From assembly GCF_026914185.1 (NCBI RefSeq), contig NC_070570.1, positions 1,302,001-1,366,000 of the forward strand: a stretch of 64,000 nt of DNA, in the 5' to 3' direction. Source of the DNA: Puccinia triticina. Lineage: Eukaryota; Basidiomycota; Pucciniomycetes; Pucciniales; Pucciniaceae. The position numbers and the translations under genes were made by a program. How positions within the stretch are numbered: the first letter of the stretch is position 1; each line of letters starts with the position of its first letter. Below are positions 48,196-57,604 of the stretch, piece after piece. The notes under the pieces are model-generated. The model searched no databases and had not been told where the DNA came from. It was given only the letters and a program-made list of their open reading frames with translations.

Positions 48196-49856
48196 GGGTT
48201 GCTATCCTGCCCCTTTTGGATGCCAATATTTGACCCGTTCCCTGCCGCAGCTTTCTGTTCTTCATGCTTAGGGTTGAAATTCTTCCCTTTATAGCCGCTG
48301 CCCCTCTGGTTCTTGTATCCGGGGTTCTCGCCTTCATCTGAAGGCCTGTTGAACGACTTGTAACCGTTTCCTTTGTCCGGTTTCTTCGCCCCCATCAGAG
48401 GGTCTCACCCCGCCCTGGTGCCGTTTTTGGCATAAGGGTTATCGGTCATCCCGATCTCGCCAAAGTTGCGGGCGTCGGATTAGGTCTCTTTGGCAATGTC
48501 CTGCCTGTACACGGATATATCCGCTACGGAAGGTCTTCCGTTCACCATGACCCGGTGGGCAAAAACCGTTGACCTGACGTTCATGTCGTACCTGAGTGCC
48601 GCCATAAAACCGTGCCTGGCCAGGATCCGATCGCAGTGTCCCTTGTGGATCAGGACCCACCCCGCGAATTTCCTGAATTGGTAGACATCTTGCAGTGCCA
48701 CGTAGAAACCCTGGTGGTTGGTGGTCCATTCACTAAAAGTTTGGGTCCATTCCAATGGATATGGCAACGCGGTGTAGCGATTACGATTCTCGGAACTGCT
48801 ATGTAGGTTTTTATGTTAGTCATCTGGCTTCCAGGTGTGCATAACCTGGATTATCTGACCTAGAATCATTGTTCTTTGGTCTTTTCTCCGCGTAGTGGAG
48901 TATTGCTCGGTCCTGCCACTTCTTGTTGAAAATCGTCAACGGGATCGGGGCTTGTAGCTCCTTCAGGTTTCTATCGAAATACGGTGTGAAACCCACGTCC
49001 TTGTGGGTGTTTTTCTCATTGACCGCTGCAGGAATGGAGGTTTCAGGAGTTTGTTTTGGGTTTGGGCTTTGGTAGAATAATGCTCACCAAATTCCAGCTC
49101 TCCCTCTTGCAACACCACAACTTCCTTTTGCTCGTGTTGTGCTTTGGGTACCTCCGCTGATTGACCCAACAGTTCCACCAACTCGTCATGGCTGTGCTTA
49201 GTGGGAATCACTTTGGCTGCTTTGCTTGGGCTGGAGTTCGTTGACAGGGATAGAAATACTTCCCAAAGGATCTTGGTGTTTTCTTTCTCTCCTGCTTTGG
49301 TGGCCGCCATCGCTTCCGCCATGATAGTGGCTCTGTCGTTGGCGCGGTCGCGCCTGGCTATTGGGCGACCTTTCTCCTTGGTGGTTGTCCCTGTGGGTTT
49401 TTTTTTTTTGGATCAGCCTGTGGTCATTATTAGATGGCTATTGTAAATTGGCACCTGCGTACCGTTTTTATCCCCTAACAAGGATATTGTTTCCACTAAG
49501 CTGTCTGCGGGCTTCTGGGCGTTACCCTTCCCTTTTGCCGACGTACTCGCGGTTGGAGTTTTGGTTTCCTCGCTGTCTGGGACCACTCCTATCTTGGCGG
49601 TGCTCCTAGTTTGGACTCCGCTCTTCTTCGGTTGCTGTCCTTTTGCCGTGGCTTTTGCCATGGCTTTTGCCTGGCTCCCCAATGTGCCTTTGAGCGGTCT
49701 GGTGTCCCCCCCTTGCTCCTGAGAGGCTGGGCTTGTGTTTCTAACGCTGTTCTTGGCTTGAGTACCTGCTACCGTTGGTGCTTCATCCAAGGGTTGTGCA
49801 GCGCCTGAGGTGGCTGCCCTGACCTGGCTTGCTAGCTGGTAGAGTCTTTTGGCCAT
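48196..49856 (-). pseudogene. Element Y Gag-like region, multi-exon and disrupted
   Basis: The ATG at 49856 opens MAKRLYQLASQVRAATSG, a Ser/Thr/Gln/Lys-rich N-terminus. After an A-run indel near 49400 it continues with MAEAMAATKAGEKENTKILW, LVELLGQSAEV, and (after a shift near 49045) FTPYFDRNLKELQAPIPLTI. An intron is likely at 48799-48859 (acceptor ACATAG, branch GACTAAC). Next comes the LEWTQTFSEWTTNHQGFYVA domain with stops TAA 48480-48482 and TGA 48405-48407, and a Gly/Lys/Asn-rich tail (YKSFNRPSDEG...GYKGKNFNPK). The region ends at a perfect donor GTAAGT (48195), which splices in frame to 47992. Confidence 0.65.
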
Positions 49857-50350
49857 TGAGATATTTGACGTGATTTCTCGAGGTAGGATTTCCGGAAAGG
49901 AGGACTATTTAATTTTGAAGAGAAGGTTTTTTAATGAGAGAGTGTGATTTTGATTTTGCCAAAAAAGAAGGGAAAGTGACTGTCAAGGAATGGATGCTCG
50001 CAAGCGATGAGGCGAGAGAGCTGGGGAGCCATGTGCAGGGTCTAACACCCTGCCTTTTATGTCTTCCTTTGTTCTGCTTTGCCCCATCGGAGTAGGCCTT
50101 GGGCCGCCGGCCTTGCGACGTGTCTCGTGGCTCCTGGCGCCTCTATTGCTGTAGGTACTGCCGTTCAGACTCTAGGGGTCGCCATGGCGTTAGTCCCCAA
50201 GTCAACCCGTGGCTTCCTCCTTCTAGGAGGATTCTTCCTTCTAGTAGGAAGGGGCGTCCGGGGAGGCGCTGGGGATGCGTCCCAAGGCTTGTTGCTATGG
50301 TGGGGCCCATGGACCACGGGATTTCGCTGCGCTCCAGTTCCCTCCCAAGA
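49857..50350 (-). other. 5' noncoding end of element Y
   Basis: GC-rich leader-like sequence with short hairpins (for example CTTCTAGGAGGATTCTTCCT near 50220). No frame accepted. Interrupted on the right by the Gypsy-F LTR. Confidence 0.4.
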
Positions 50351-50377
50351 TGGATGACCGGACTTGTAGAAGTCCGG
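50351..50377 (-). repeat. Distal piece of the Gypsy-F 3' LTR, split by Gypsy-B
   Basis: It contains the hairpin CCGGACTTGTAGAAGTCCGG (50358-50377). Joined across Gypsy-B, it continues at 62818 and runs to 63062. The exact LTR edge (50351 or 50355) is uncertain. Confidence 0.55.
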
Positions 50378-50950
50378 TATGGAGCTCCTACGGTGTCAGA
50401 CCGTAGGCAGCGCGTCGAGGGGATAGTGCAGGTGAGCTGCCCTCGTGGGTGATCCGGATTTGAGTCGTAGAGATCAGACAGATAGCGTTTGGGTGGGGAT
50501 TTTGAGAGGGCGAAGGGAATGGAATACCCCTTGGCGGTGTTAAGTTTTTAAAGGGAAGGGGGAGGGAGTTCTCTTGGAAAGGATGCGGAAAAATTCGGAA
50601 CTACGAGCGTGGTGCGTCGGGGAAAGAAACTCAGACAGGATCAATAAACTCAGGCGTATCAAGTACTCAAAACTCAGTCAAAAATAAGCTCCAGAATCGT
50701 GATGATACTTTTCTTTGGATCAGAAAGCGGTACCCTCCCGACCCTTCGTCTAAGTTCGGGGTGAACTTAGACTCTGGGTTGTGACAGTTTATGCGACAGG
50801 CTGCGCGACAGGCCCTTGTGCTCGTCGCGCGCGCGCTACAACTGAAGGAAAGAGAAACCAACAAGACTAAACAGAAAACAAGACACGATGGGCTACCAGA
50901 AATGAAGAAACCCTCCTACCCTCCACACTGCTCCCTCCCTTCATGTACAC

Positions 50951-50983
<33 letters not shown>

Positions 50984-51107
50984 AAAATGTAAAAGAAACA
51001 AGCTGTCTGGAAAAGAAATGAGAAACACCTGAGAACCTAAAAGCCGCCGTCACGCTCCGAGCCGCGCGCGTTGAGATTTGATGCCTTGTACCGTACAGAT
51101 CACCACA
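50378..51107 (-). repeat. Gypsy-B 3' LTR (730 bp)
   Basis: Direct repeat of 62081-62813. On the plus strand it carries an A run of nearly 40 at about 50953-50990. In element orientation it is preceded by the PPT AAATGGTGGGTGGA (51108-51121). Confidence 0.93.
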
Positions 51108-51269
51108 TCCACCCACCATTTGCAGTCTGTCCCTAGACTGCGCGACACATCCCGCTACCGCATCTGAAACAAAGAACCGTGTCCTCGATGATTGCTCACA
51201 AGTGTGGCATGAAGTAGAGTCTTCGAAAAGTGGTAGAGCTACCCTCGAGGTGCATACACATGGGAGGAC

Positions 51270-53453
51270 TTACTTTTGGTCTCTCAAGTCCCCGCGTGAC
51301 CGATATTTCTTGACCTGATCCGCCGCAAAGCGCCGCTTGAGCTCGGTCCCATCCAACTCAGCCAACACGTAGGATCCTCCTTCGACCTGCTTGACAACCC
51401 GGTAGGGCCCGTTCCATTTGTGCGCGAACAGTTGGCCCCATTGCGTCTCAAGGGATCGGTTATACGCCAGAACCATGTCGCCGGGCTCAAGCGGGTCGCG
51501 TAGCCTCCCCGCGCGTTCTTCTTCCCAGTAGCGGACCGAGTCACCGCAAGATTCCATCATCTTTCAATACGCAACACCGCGCGTCTCTTCGCTGCGCTCC
51601 AGCTGAATAGACCGCGCCGCTATGAGATCCGCCGTCGTCTTCACCGCGTCCCAATCGACGCCCAGATAGGACTCTATTTCTAGGTCCAAAGGCAAAGCCG
51701 CGCGCTGCCCGAACACCAGCTCGTAGGGAGAGTAGCCTGTTGTTCGCTTCGTCGAGATCCGGTCCGCAAACAAAACTAGGGGGAGGAATTACGGCAATTC
51801 TTGCCGCTCTCGCCTGCCAACTTAACTAGAGCTGCCTTCAACGGACCGTGCCCCCGCTCGACCATACCCTGCCCTTCAGGGTAGTAGGGGGTAGAAACAC
51901 GATGCTTTCCAGGAAGTTTCCTCAGCATTTCTGCTAGTGCGCCGCCGAACTCGGATCCTCCATCAGTGGAGTAAGCTTGCGCAAGACCGTACCGCATCGT
52001 CCAATTTTCCTGCAAGAACGCCGCTACAGCTTCGGACGTGAGATTGTTGAGGATCTTTGCTTCTACCCAACCGGAGAAATCATCCCGCGCGACGATGAGA
52101 TATTTGGCGCCACTAGCTTTGAGGTGAACCGCATCCATCGCGACGCGCCCAAACACAGTGGACTCTCCCGTAGGGTACCACAACTCTTGAGGCCGCCGCA
52201 AGTCGCGCTTTTGACACGCGTCACAGCTTTGACACCAACGTGCAACGGCCTGCTTCAACGAGGGCCACCAGAATCTGTCTGAAACGCGCCGATAGGTCTC
52301 CGACACGCCGCGATGACCTAGATCTTCATGAAGCTGCTGGAGAATTGAGTCTTGCTTGGCGGGAATAGTGACAACAATGCGGGGTAGGGGGCTTCCCCGC
52401 TTCATAAGCCTCCCCTCTTGTAGGAAGAACTCGACAGATTTGCGCTTTAAGGCGCGAAATTCCTTCGCGTCCATGTCCTTCGGCCTCTCCAAAGTCGCCA
52501 GAAACCGCTCCAATTCGCGCCAGTAGCCTTCCTGGTAGCCTGAATACTCCTCTGAACGCGCCGAGAATGCGCGCGCTGGTCGGATATGAGGAGCCTCTTC
52601 ATCAAAATCCGAAGGAGGGTCGGATTCATCGTCCCCTTGAGGGCGCCGAGACAACCCGTCAGGCATAGTGAAAAACTTGCCGGGGCGGTGCACAATGTCG
52701 AAAGAGAATAGCTGGATGAACGCCACCCATCGCGTCATGGGCGCGTTAGGTAGACTCGGAGCGTTGATCATCTGAATCAAGGACTGCGCATCAACCTGCA
52801 GCTCGAATTAATGTTGCCCCCACAGAACCGTCTGGAGCTTCTTCAGAATCCGTGCAACCCCACATAACTCTAGTTTTGACTGGGAGTAACGGGATTCGAC
52901 GTCGGAGAACAAAAGCGATTCGTAAAGGGCAGGCCGGTCGAGTCCGTTGACATCCGCCTGCGTAAGGACCGCGCCAGCCGTGTGGAAGCTAGAGTCTACC
53001 GCGAGCTTGATTTTCCCGGCGTCTGGTCCATAGTCAATCTTAACTAGGACAATATCTTCCCCAACAATCAGCTTGAGCTCCTGAAACGCCTTGTCACATT
53101 CGTCAGTCCATTCCCAGTCCGAATCCTTCCGAGTCAGTCGACGGAGGGGCAAACAAATCTGAGACAGAGCAGGGATGAAAATCCGGACATAGACCACGAC
53201 GCCCAGAAAACCCCGCACCTCCGTCGCGCTGATGGGAGTTGGCCAAGAAACAATCTTATTGACTTTGCTGGGAGCCATCTTCCGACCCTCCTTGCAGACT
53301 ACATGTCCAACGATCTCGAGTGCGGGCACGCAAGCCGCGAGCTTAGAGGCGGAGACCGTCAAGCCTGACTCTTCAATCCGAAAGAGGATGCGCTCTAGGG
53401 TTTCGGCGTATTCCCAGATGAACCTGCGGATGCCGGAGTGCCAAGATAAACGC
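51270..53453 (-). pseudogene. Gypsy-B RT end, RNase H and integrase, C-terminal part
   Basis: Resumes RT at ERILFRIEESGLTVSASKL. It passes the connection (RGFLGVVVYVRIFIPALSQI), RNase H (LAVDSSFHTAGAVLTQ, then RYSQSKLELCGV) and the integrase zinc finger (HEDLGHRGVSETYRRV, CQSCDACQ). The core follows with AMDAVHL, YSTDGGSEFGG and the GQGMVERGHG glutamate, then a GPY-type domain (WNGPYRVVKQ). Lesions are TAA 52808-52810 where His-Arg is expected, a one-base deletion near 51790, and TGA 51564-51566. The final codon Lys is followed by TAA that lies inside the GTAAGT of the terminal module. Confidence 0.88.
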
Positions 53454-54121
53454 TGTGGTGGCCAGATGGGTACAGGGCCTCAAGATCATCAAAATCCAGA
53501 ATTCATCAAGATCAGACATCTCAACAGCAAGACTCTTCAGCCTCAAGATTCTCATCAAGCCCCTCATTCTCAATATCCTTCAAGATCCCTTCCCCCTTCT
53601 TTCTCTTTATGCTCTTTTTCATGTTTCTTGGTCCTAACACATGATTCATGTGGGTTTCTTTCATCTTGTTTGTTTTATATCTTCTCTTCTGTTGGTTGTT
53701 GTTGTGTTGTGTTTTCTTTTCTCTCCTTTTGGTGTTGTTTTGTAGTTAGGGATGTGATGACATGTCCTGTGACATGTCACTCCCCAGAGTCCAAGTTTGA
53801 GTTCGAACTTGGAGGATGGGGCGGCATGGGACTTGCTCTGATCCAAGAGAAATTCCATCACCCTTTTCTGATCCGCTGGCAGTATCCCCAGCACTATTCT
53901 TGATCCTTTATCTCTGATCCTGATCCCTTATCATCATCTGATCCTTAACAAACCAACCACCGCCGACGGTATTCCATCCCCGTCGTCTCTCAAAAATCCC
54001 CCCCCAACGCTATCACTTTCTGATCCTCATTGCTCTTCATCCGGACCACCACGAGGGCAGCCTCAACAGCACCTTTCCCCTCGACGCTCTGCCTACCGCC
54101 TGGCACGGTAGGAGTTCCACA
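53454..54121 (+). repeat. Gypsy-A 5' LTR (668 bp)
   Basis: Starts TGTGGTGGCCAGATGGG and ends GGAGTTCCACA. Direct repeat of 56932-57600. Confidence 0.95.
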
Positions 54122-54123
54122 TT

Positions 54124-54172
54124 TGGTCCCCCGAGCCGGGATCGAACCAGCGACCTCAAGATTTACAGTCTC
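54124..54172 (+). other. Gypsy-A primer binding site, 49-nt match to tRNA-Tyr 3' half
   Basis: TGGTCCCCCGAGCCGGG... to ...TTTACAGTCTC, 2 nt after the LTR. It is complementary to a tRNA-Tyr(GTA) from the anticodon arm to CCA. Weaker similarity continues about 8 nt towards the D arm (GGCCTTAC). Confidence 0.8.
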
Positions 54173-55030
54173 GGCCTTACGGATTTCGAGACGATCGGCG
54201 GTTGAGGCGCTCTCTCTTTGGGAATCCTTTCTACTTGATCTCGAGTTCTTCCCCGGATTCCTCCTTCCTTTTTCCTTCTTGGGTTCTCTATCTAGGACGA
54301 CTCCTCTCGGCGTCGTAGGCGTGGATCCACTCCGCTTGGAGTTTCTCTTTTTGTTTGTGATTTAGCGGCGGGGGCAAAGCCTCAAGTCAGCTTAACTTCA
54401 GTTGGCCGGATCTCAGAAACGGTTCGCATTTCGAGGACGTGGGTCAGATCGAAGTTGTGGAGGAAGATTCTAGTTTTCTTTCAAGCCCTCCACTGGCGTC
54501 ATTGCATGATTTGGTCAAAAGTTATTCCACATCAAATTTGACCTATCTGAATCCCGTAACCCCCAAATTCATACCGCTCCGTCGCCCAAGCCGTTAGCTC
54601 ACGCGCAAAGTCTCCGCTGACAAAGTTCTAGAGGGCGAGCGAGGCCTTCATCGTACATATTTCGCGTCCCGATTGCGTGGTTTGATCAAAAGTTATTTGA
54701 CTTCAAGAATCAAAGTCGCATCTCCCTTTCCTCTTTTTTTTCCGATCTCTAGCCACTGCGAACGATCTATATCACCTGGCTTCCTTTCTTTCTCCTCCCT
54801 CAAGCCGCTTCAGGAGCAAGAGGCGTTGTCGGCAATCGCAACCGAGTGGAGTTTCTTGTTGTTTTTCTGGTGTTATAAGCGGGGCATAGGAGTGACAAAA
54901 GTAAGTCCCCTCCATAGTGCACCTCCAGGGTCTATCTACTCTCGTCAAAGCATTACCTTTGCCACGTACGTGAGCCGCGAGGAACGTTCCAATCTTTTCT
55001 TTCAGTGTCCGACCTTGCCAACGTTTCAGG
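54173..55030 (+). other. Gypsy-A leader with one intron-like module
   Basis: An 860-bp untranslated leader. The module at 54901-54974 (GTAAGT...GTGAG) sits 56 bp before the gag ATG, as in Gypsy-B and -C. No frame accepted. Confidence 0.6.
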
Positions 55031-56761
55031 ATGGTCAATGTTGAAGTTGCGGGAGCTCTGCCAAAGGTCAAGATGGTCAAGATCATGCCAGAGGACGAGC
55101 TGCTCTTTGATGGATCCCATGTAGAAAAATTTATTGATGCCTATGAGTTTGCGGCGGGGTTGAGTGGCGCTTCCGAGTACGATAAGGCGAGGCAAATCAT
55201 TCTATTCATTCCCCACAAATCTGATGCAAGATTGATCTTGGAAACTCTCGATGGCTTCGAATCAAAGGATTGGCCAAGGTTGAAGGCCGCGATGTTGTCT
55301 TATTGGGGTCGGAGCAAAGTGCCCCACGTGCAAGAGGTCAACGATTCAGCTCTGATTGCGTCAGTCAAGGATACCAATAAAGCTCTGCCAACAATGGAAG
55401 CGCAGCCGTGCCCGGAGGACGTTCCAGCTTCTCCCCGCGACTCTGTTACTGTGGAAGAAGTTGCCAAGATGTTCAAGCAGTGCGAGGAGCGACTGCTGAA
55501 GAAATACGCCGTCGCTTCTGCTTCCACCTCCACCTCTGCAATCCATCGGCCGTCGATCTGTTATTATTGCCATCTCAGAGGTCATGGGACGGCCCGCTGT
55601 CATCCGCTTCAAAGGGATAAAGCCAACCACCTTGTCAAGCAGACTGGGCAAAACTATCTCCTCCCAACGGGCGCCTTGATCCCTTTTGATCCTAGCCGAC
55701 CGATCCGAAGAGTTGTGATGGCTTTTCGAGCCTCAAGTTCCTCCGCCTCTGCTCATGCTCCCTATAGGATTAGTAGCGGCGCTCTTCATCCGTGGTATCC
55801 GCCAATTGATCGAATTTCAAATCAAGCTGCACCAGTTGCCCAGCCTTATCTTTGTCGCTCGATCCGCAAGTCACCTACTGTTGAGACTACCCGATCTGAA
55901 GTACAGTCATCTGATCCATCCTCTCTGCCGCGTCCTGTCAAGTTCATCAATGCCTTCGATTCTGTTCTGAGGAAGATTGCCAATCTCATGGTTCCTGGTT
56001 TTTCCGCCTCCAAGCTTGTTCGTACTGCTTCCGCCAGTGCTGATGGCAGGAAGAAGGCCTCCCAAAGCTTCTCCAATACAGTATCAAATGTTAAACTGTC
56101 TGACCCGTCCCGTGGCGCCAAAGCCCTCCGAGACGAGGTTAAACTATCTCCAGATTCTTCTTCCAGCCCGATTTCAGATTACGAGTATATTGGCCAGCTC
56201 CACCCAACTGCGGAGCCCTTTGTGTCTTTTCCGATCCGCCTCCGCAATGAGGCTACACTATCCTCTCAATCCCCATCTCCTTCCATTAATCCTACCACCT
56301 CATCTGAGTCTAAATCTTCTTTGATTTTTCTTCGATCTCCCCCCGAATCTCAAGTTCGCCAATCTCTGTCTTCTCCAACACCGATCCGCCTCCGAGATGA
56401 GGTAAAACTAGATTCTCCAACACCGATCAGCCTCCGAGATGAGGTTAAACTAGATTCTCGATCCTCCCATTTGATTTTTCCTCAACCTCCCTCCAAGCAT
56501 CAAGTTGATCAATCTAAGTCTTCTCGATATTTTTCTGATCATCCAACCAATTCTCGGGCTCTCTCCCCATCTCCGATCCGCCTCCGCAATGAGGATAAAC
56601 TACCGTCAGCTTCGATCTCCGATCCCCTCCGCAATGAGAATAAACTACCATCAGTTGAAAGTTGTCTCCGCAATGAGGGTAAACTAGGTTTGTTGCATTT
56701 AGATGAGAATGAAGGATGGTATTTACAGGTTCCTTGTGGAGGCATAGGAGTACAGAAGTAA
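55031..56761 (+). CDS. Gypsy-A Gag with C-terminal LR(N/D)ExKL repeats (576 aa)
   Basis: The ATG at 55031 opens MVNVEVAGALPKVKMVKIMP. The Gag core of about 110 residues resembles the Gypsy-B Gag (LLFDGSHVEKFIDAYEFAAG, DWPRLKAAMLSYWGR) but lacks much of its middle. A CCHC knuckle follows (CYYCHLRGHGTARC) and then a long Ser/Pro-rich disordered-looking region. The last 230 residues hold seven copies of a motif of the type LRDEVKL/LRNEDKL. No protease or RT. The stop TAA (56759-56761) lies inside the GTAAGT of the second module. The frame is intact, in keeping with the near-identical LTRs. Confidence 0.88.
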   Translation: MVNVEVAGALPKVKMVKIMPEDELLFDGSHVEKFIDAYEFAAGLSGASEYDKARQIILFIPHKSDARLILETLDGFESKDWPRLKAAMLSYWGRSKVPHVQEVNDSALIASVKDTNKALPTMEAQPCPEDVPASPRDSVTVEEVAKMFKQCEERLLKKYAVASASTSTSAIHRPSICYYCHLRGHGTARCHPLQRDKANHLVKQTGQNYLLPTGALIPFDPSRPIRRVVMAFRASSSSASAHAPYRISSGALHPWYPPIDRISNQAAPVAQPYLCRSIRKSPTVETTRSEVQSSDPSSLPRPVKFINAFDSVLRKIANLMVPGFSASKLVRTASASADGRKKASQSFSNTVSNVKLSDPSRGAKALRDEVKLSPDSSSSPISDYEYIGQLHPTAEPFVSFPIRLRNEATLSSQSPSPSINPTTSSESKSSLIFLRSPPESQVRQSLSSPTPIRLRDEVKLDSPTPISLRDEVKLDSRSSHLIFPQPPSKHQVDQSKSSRYFSDHPTNSRALSPSPIRLRNEDKLPSASISDPLRNENKLPSVESCLRNEGKLGLLHLDENEGWYLQVPCGGIGVQK

Positions 56762-56897
56762 GTCCTCCCATGTGTATGCACCTCGGGTAGCTACTACCAT
56801 TGTTTTGAAAACATCACATTTGCCACATATGTGAGCCTGGCGGGAATCTCTTTTCTTCTTCTTTTTTTTCAGTTCTTAGGCTGGCGTGGTGGAAGGA

Positions 56898-56931
56898 GCA
56901 GACTAGGGACAGTCTGCAAATGGTGGGTGGA
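56898..56931 (+). promoter_or_regulatory. Gypsy-A pre-PPT hairpin and polypurine tract
   Basis: GCAGACT-AGGGAC-AGTCTGC (56898-56917) forms a 7-bp stem directly before the PPT (56918-56931) that primes plus-strand synthesis at the LTR. Gypsy-B has the same stem with one swapped base pair (51122-51141, GCAGTCT-AGGGAC-AGACTGC on its strand). Confidence 0.65.
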
Positions 56932-57600
56932 TGTGGTGGCCAGATGGGTACAGGGCCTCAAGATCATCAAAATCCAGAATTCATCAAGATCAGACATCTC
57001 AACAGCAAGACTCTTCAGCCTCAAGATTCTCATCAAGCCCCTCATTCTCAATATCCTTCAAGATCCCTTCCCCCTTCTTTCTCTTTATGCTCTTTTTCAT
57101 GTTTCTTGGTCCTAACACATGATTCATGTGGGTTTCTTTCATCTTGTTTGTTTTATATCTTCTCTTCTGTTGGTTGTTGTTGTGTTGTGTTTTCTTTTCT
57201 CTCCTTTTGGTGTTGTTTTGTAGTTAGGGATGTGATGACATGTCCTGTGACATGTCACTCCCCAGAGTCCAAGTTTGAGTTCGAACTTGGAGGATGGGGC
57301 GGCATGGGACTTGCTCTGATCCAAGAGAAATTCCATCACCCTTTTCTGATCCGCTGGCAGTATCCCCAGCACTATTCTTGATCCTTTATCTCTGATCCTG
57401 ATCCCTTATCATCATCTGATCCTTAACAAACCAACCACCGCCGACGGTATTCCATCCCCGTCGTCTCTCAAAAATCCCCCCCCCAACGCTATCACTTTCT
57501 GATCCTCATTGCTCTTCATCCGGACCACCACGAGGGCAGCCTCAACAGCACCTTTCCCCTCGACGCTCTGCCTACCGCCTGGCACGGTAGGAGTTCCACA
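56932..57600 (+). repeat. Gypsy-A 3' LTR (669 bp)
   Basis: Direct repeat of 53454-54121, one base longer in a C run near 57480. Preceded by the PPT AAATGGTGGGTGGA. Confidence 0.95.
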
Positions 57601-57604
57601 ACGC

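Larger units (their letters stand above)
43990..50350 (-). mobile_element. Element Y: DIRS-like tyrosine-recombinase retroelement, decayed
   Basis: On the minus strand the order is a Gag-like region (49856-48196), an RT-RNase H (47992-46312) and a tyrosine recombinase (45333-44388). This combination without an integrase defines YR retroelements (DIRS/Ngaro group). Terminal or split direct repeats could not be identified, so the ends are approximate. The 5' side is interrupted by the Gypsy-F LTR at about 50351. Several stops and indels show it is inactive. Confidence 0.8.
53454..57600 (+). mobile_element. Gypsy-A: young gag-only (TR-GAG type) Ty3/gypsy element, TSD ACGC
   Basis: LTRs 53454-54121 and 56932-57600 are identical by eye apart from one C in a homopolymer. 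ACGC is at 53450-53453 and 57601-57604. It encodes only Gag. The primer site, polypurine tract and TGTGG/CACA ends match Gypsy-B, so B-type proteins probably mobilise it in trans. It splits the RT of Gypsy-B. Confidence 0.95.

Noticed and set aside
50953..50990. Poly-A tract as a retroposon tail
   Set aside because: It is internal to both Gypsy-B LTRs and so part of the LTR.
53454..54121. Independent gene frames in the two Gypsy-A LTRs
   Set aside because: The same frames occur at 56932-57600; they are LTR sequence with no recognisable protein motif.
54124..54172. A tRNA-Tyr gene
   Set aside because: Only the 3' half is present, CCA is encoded, and the sequence always sits 2 nt from an LTR, which fits a primer site.
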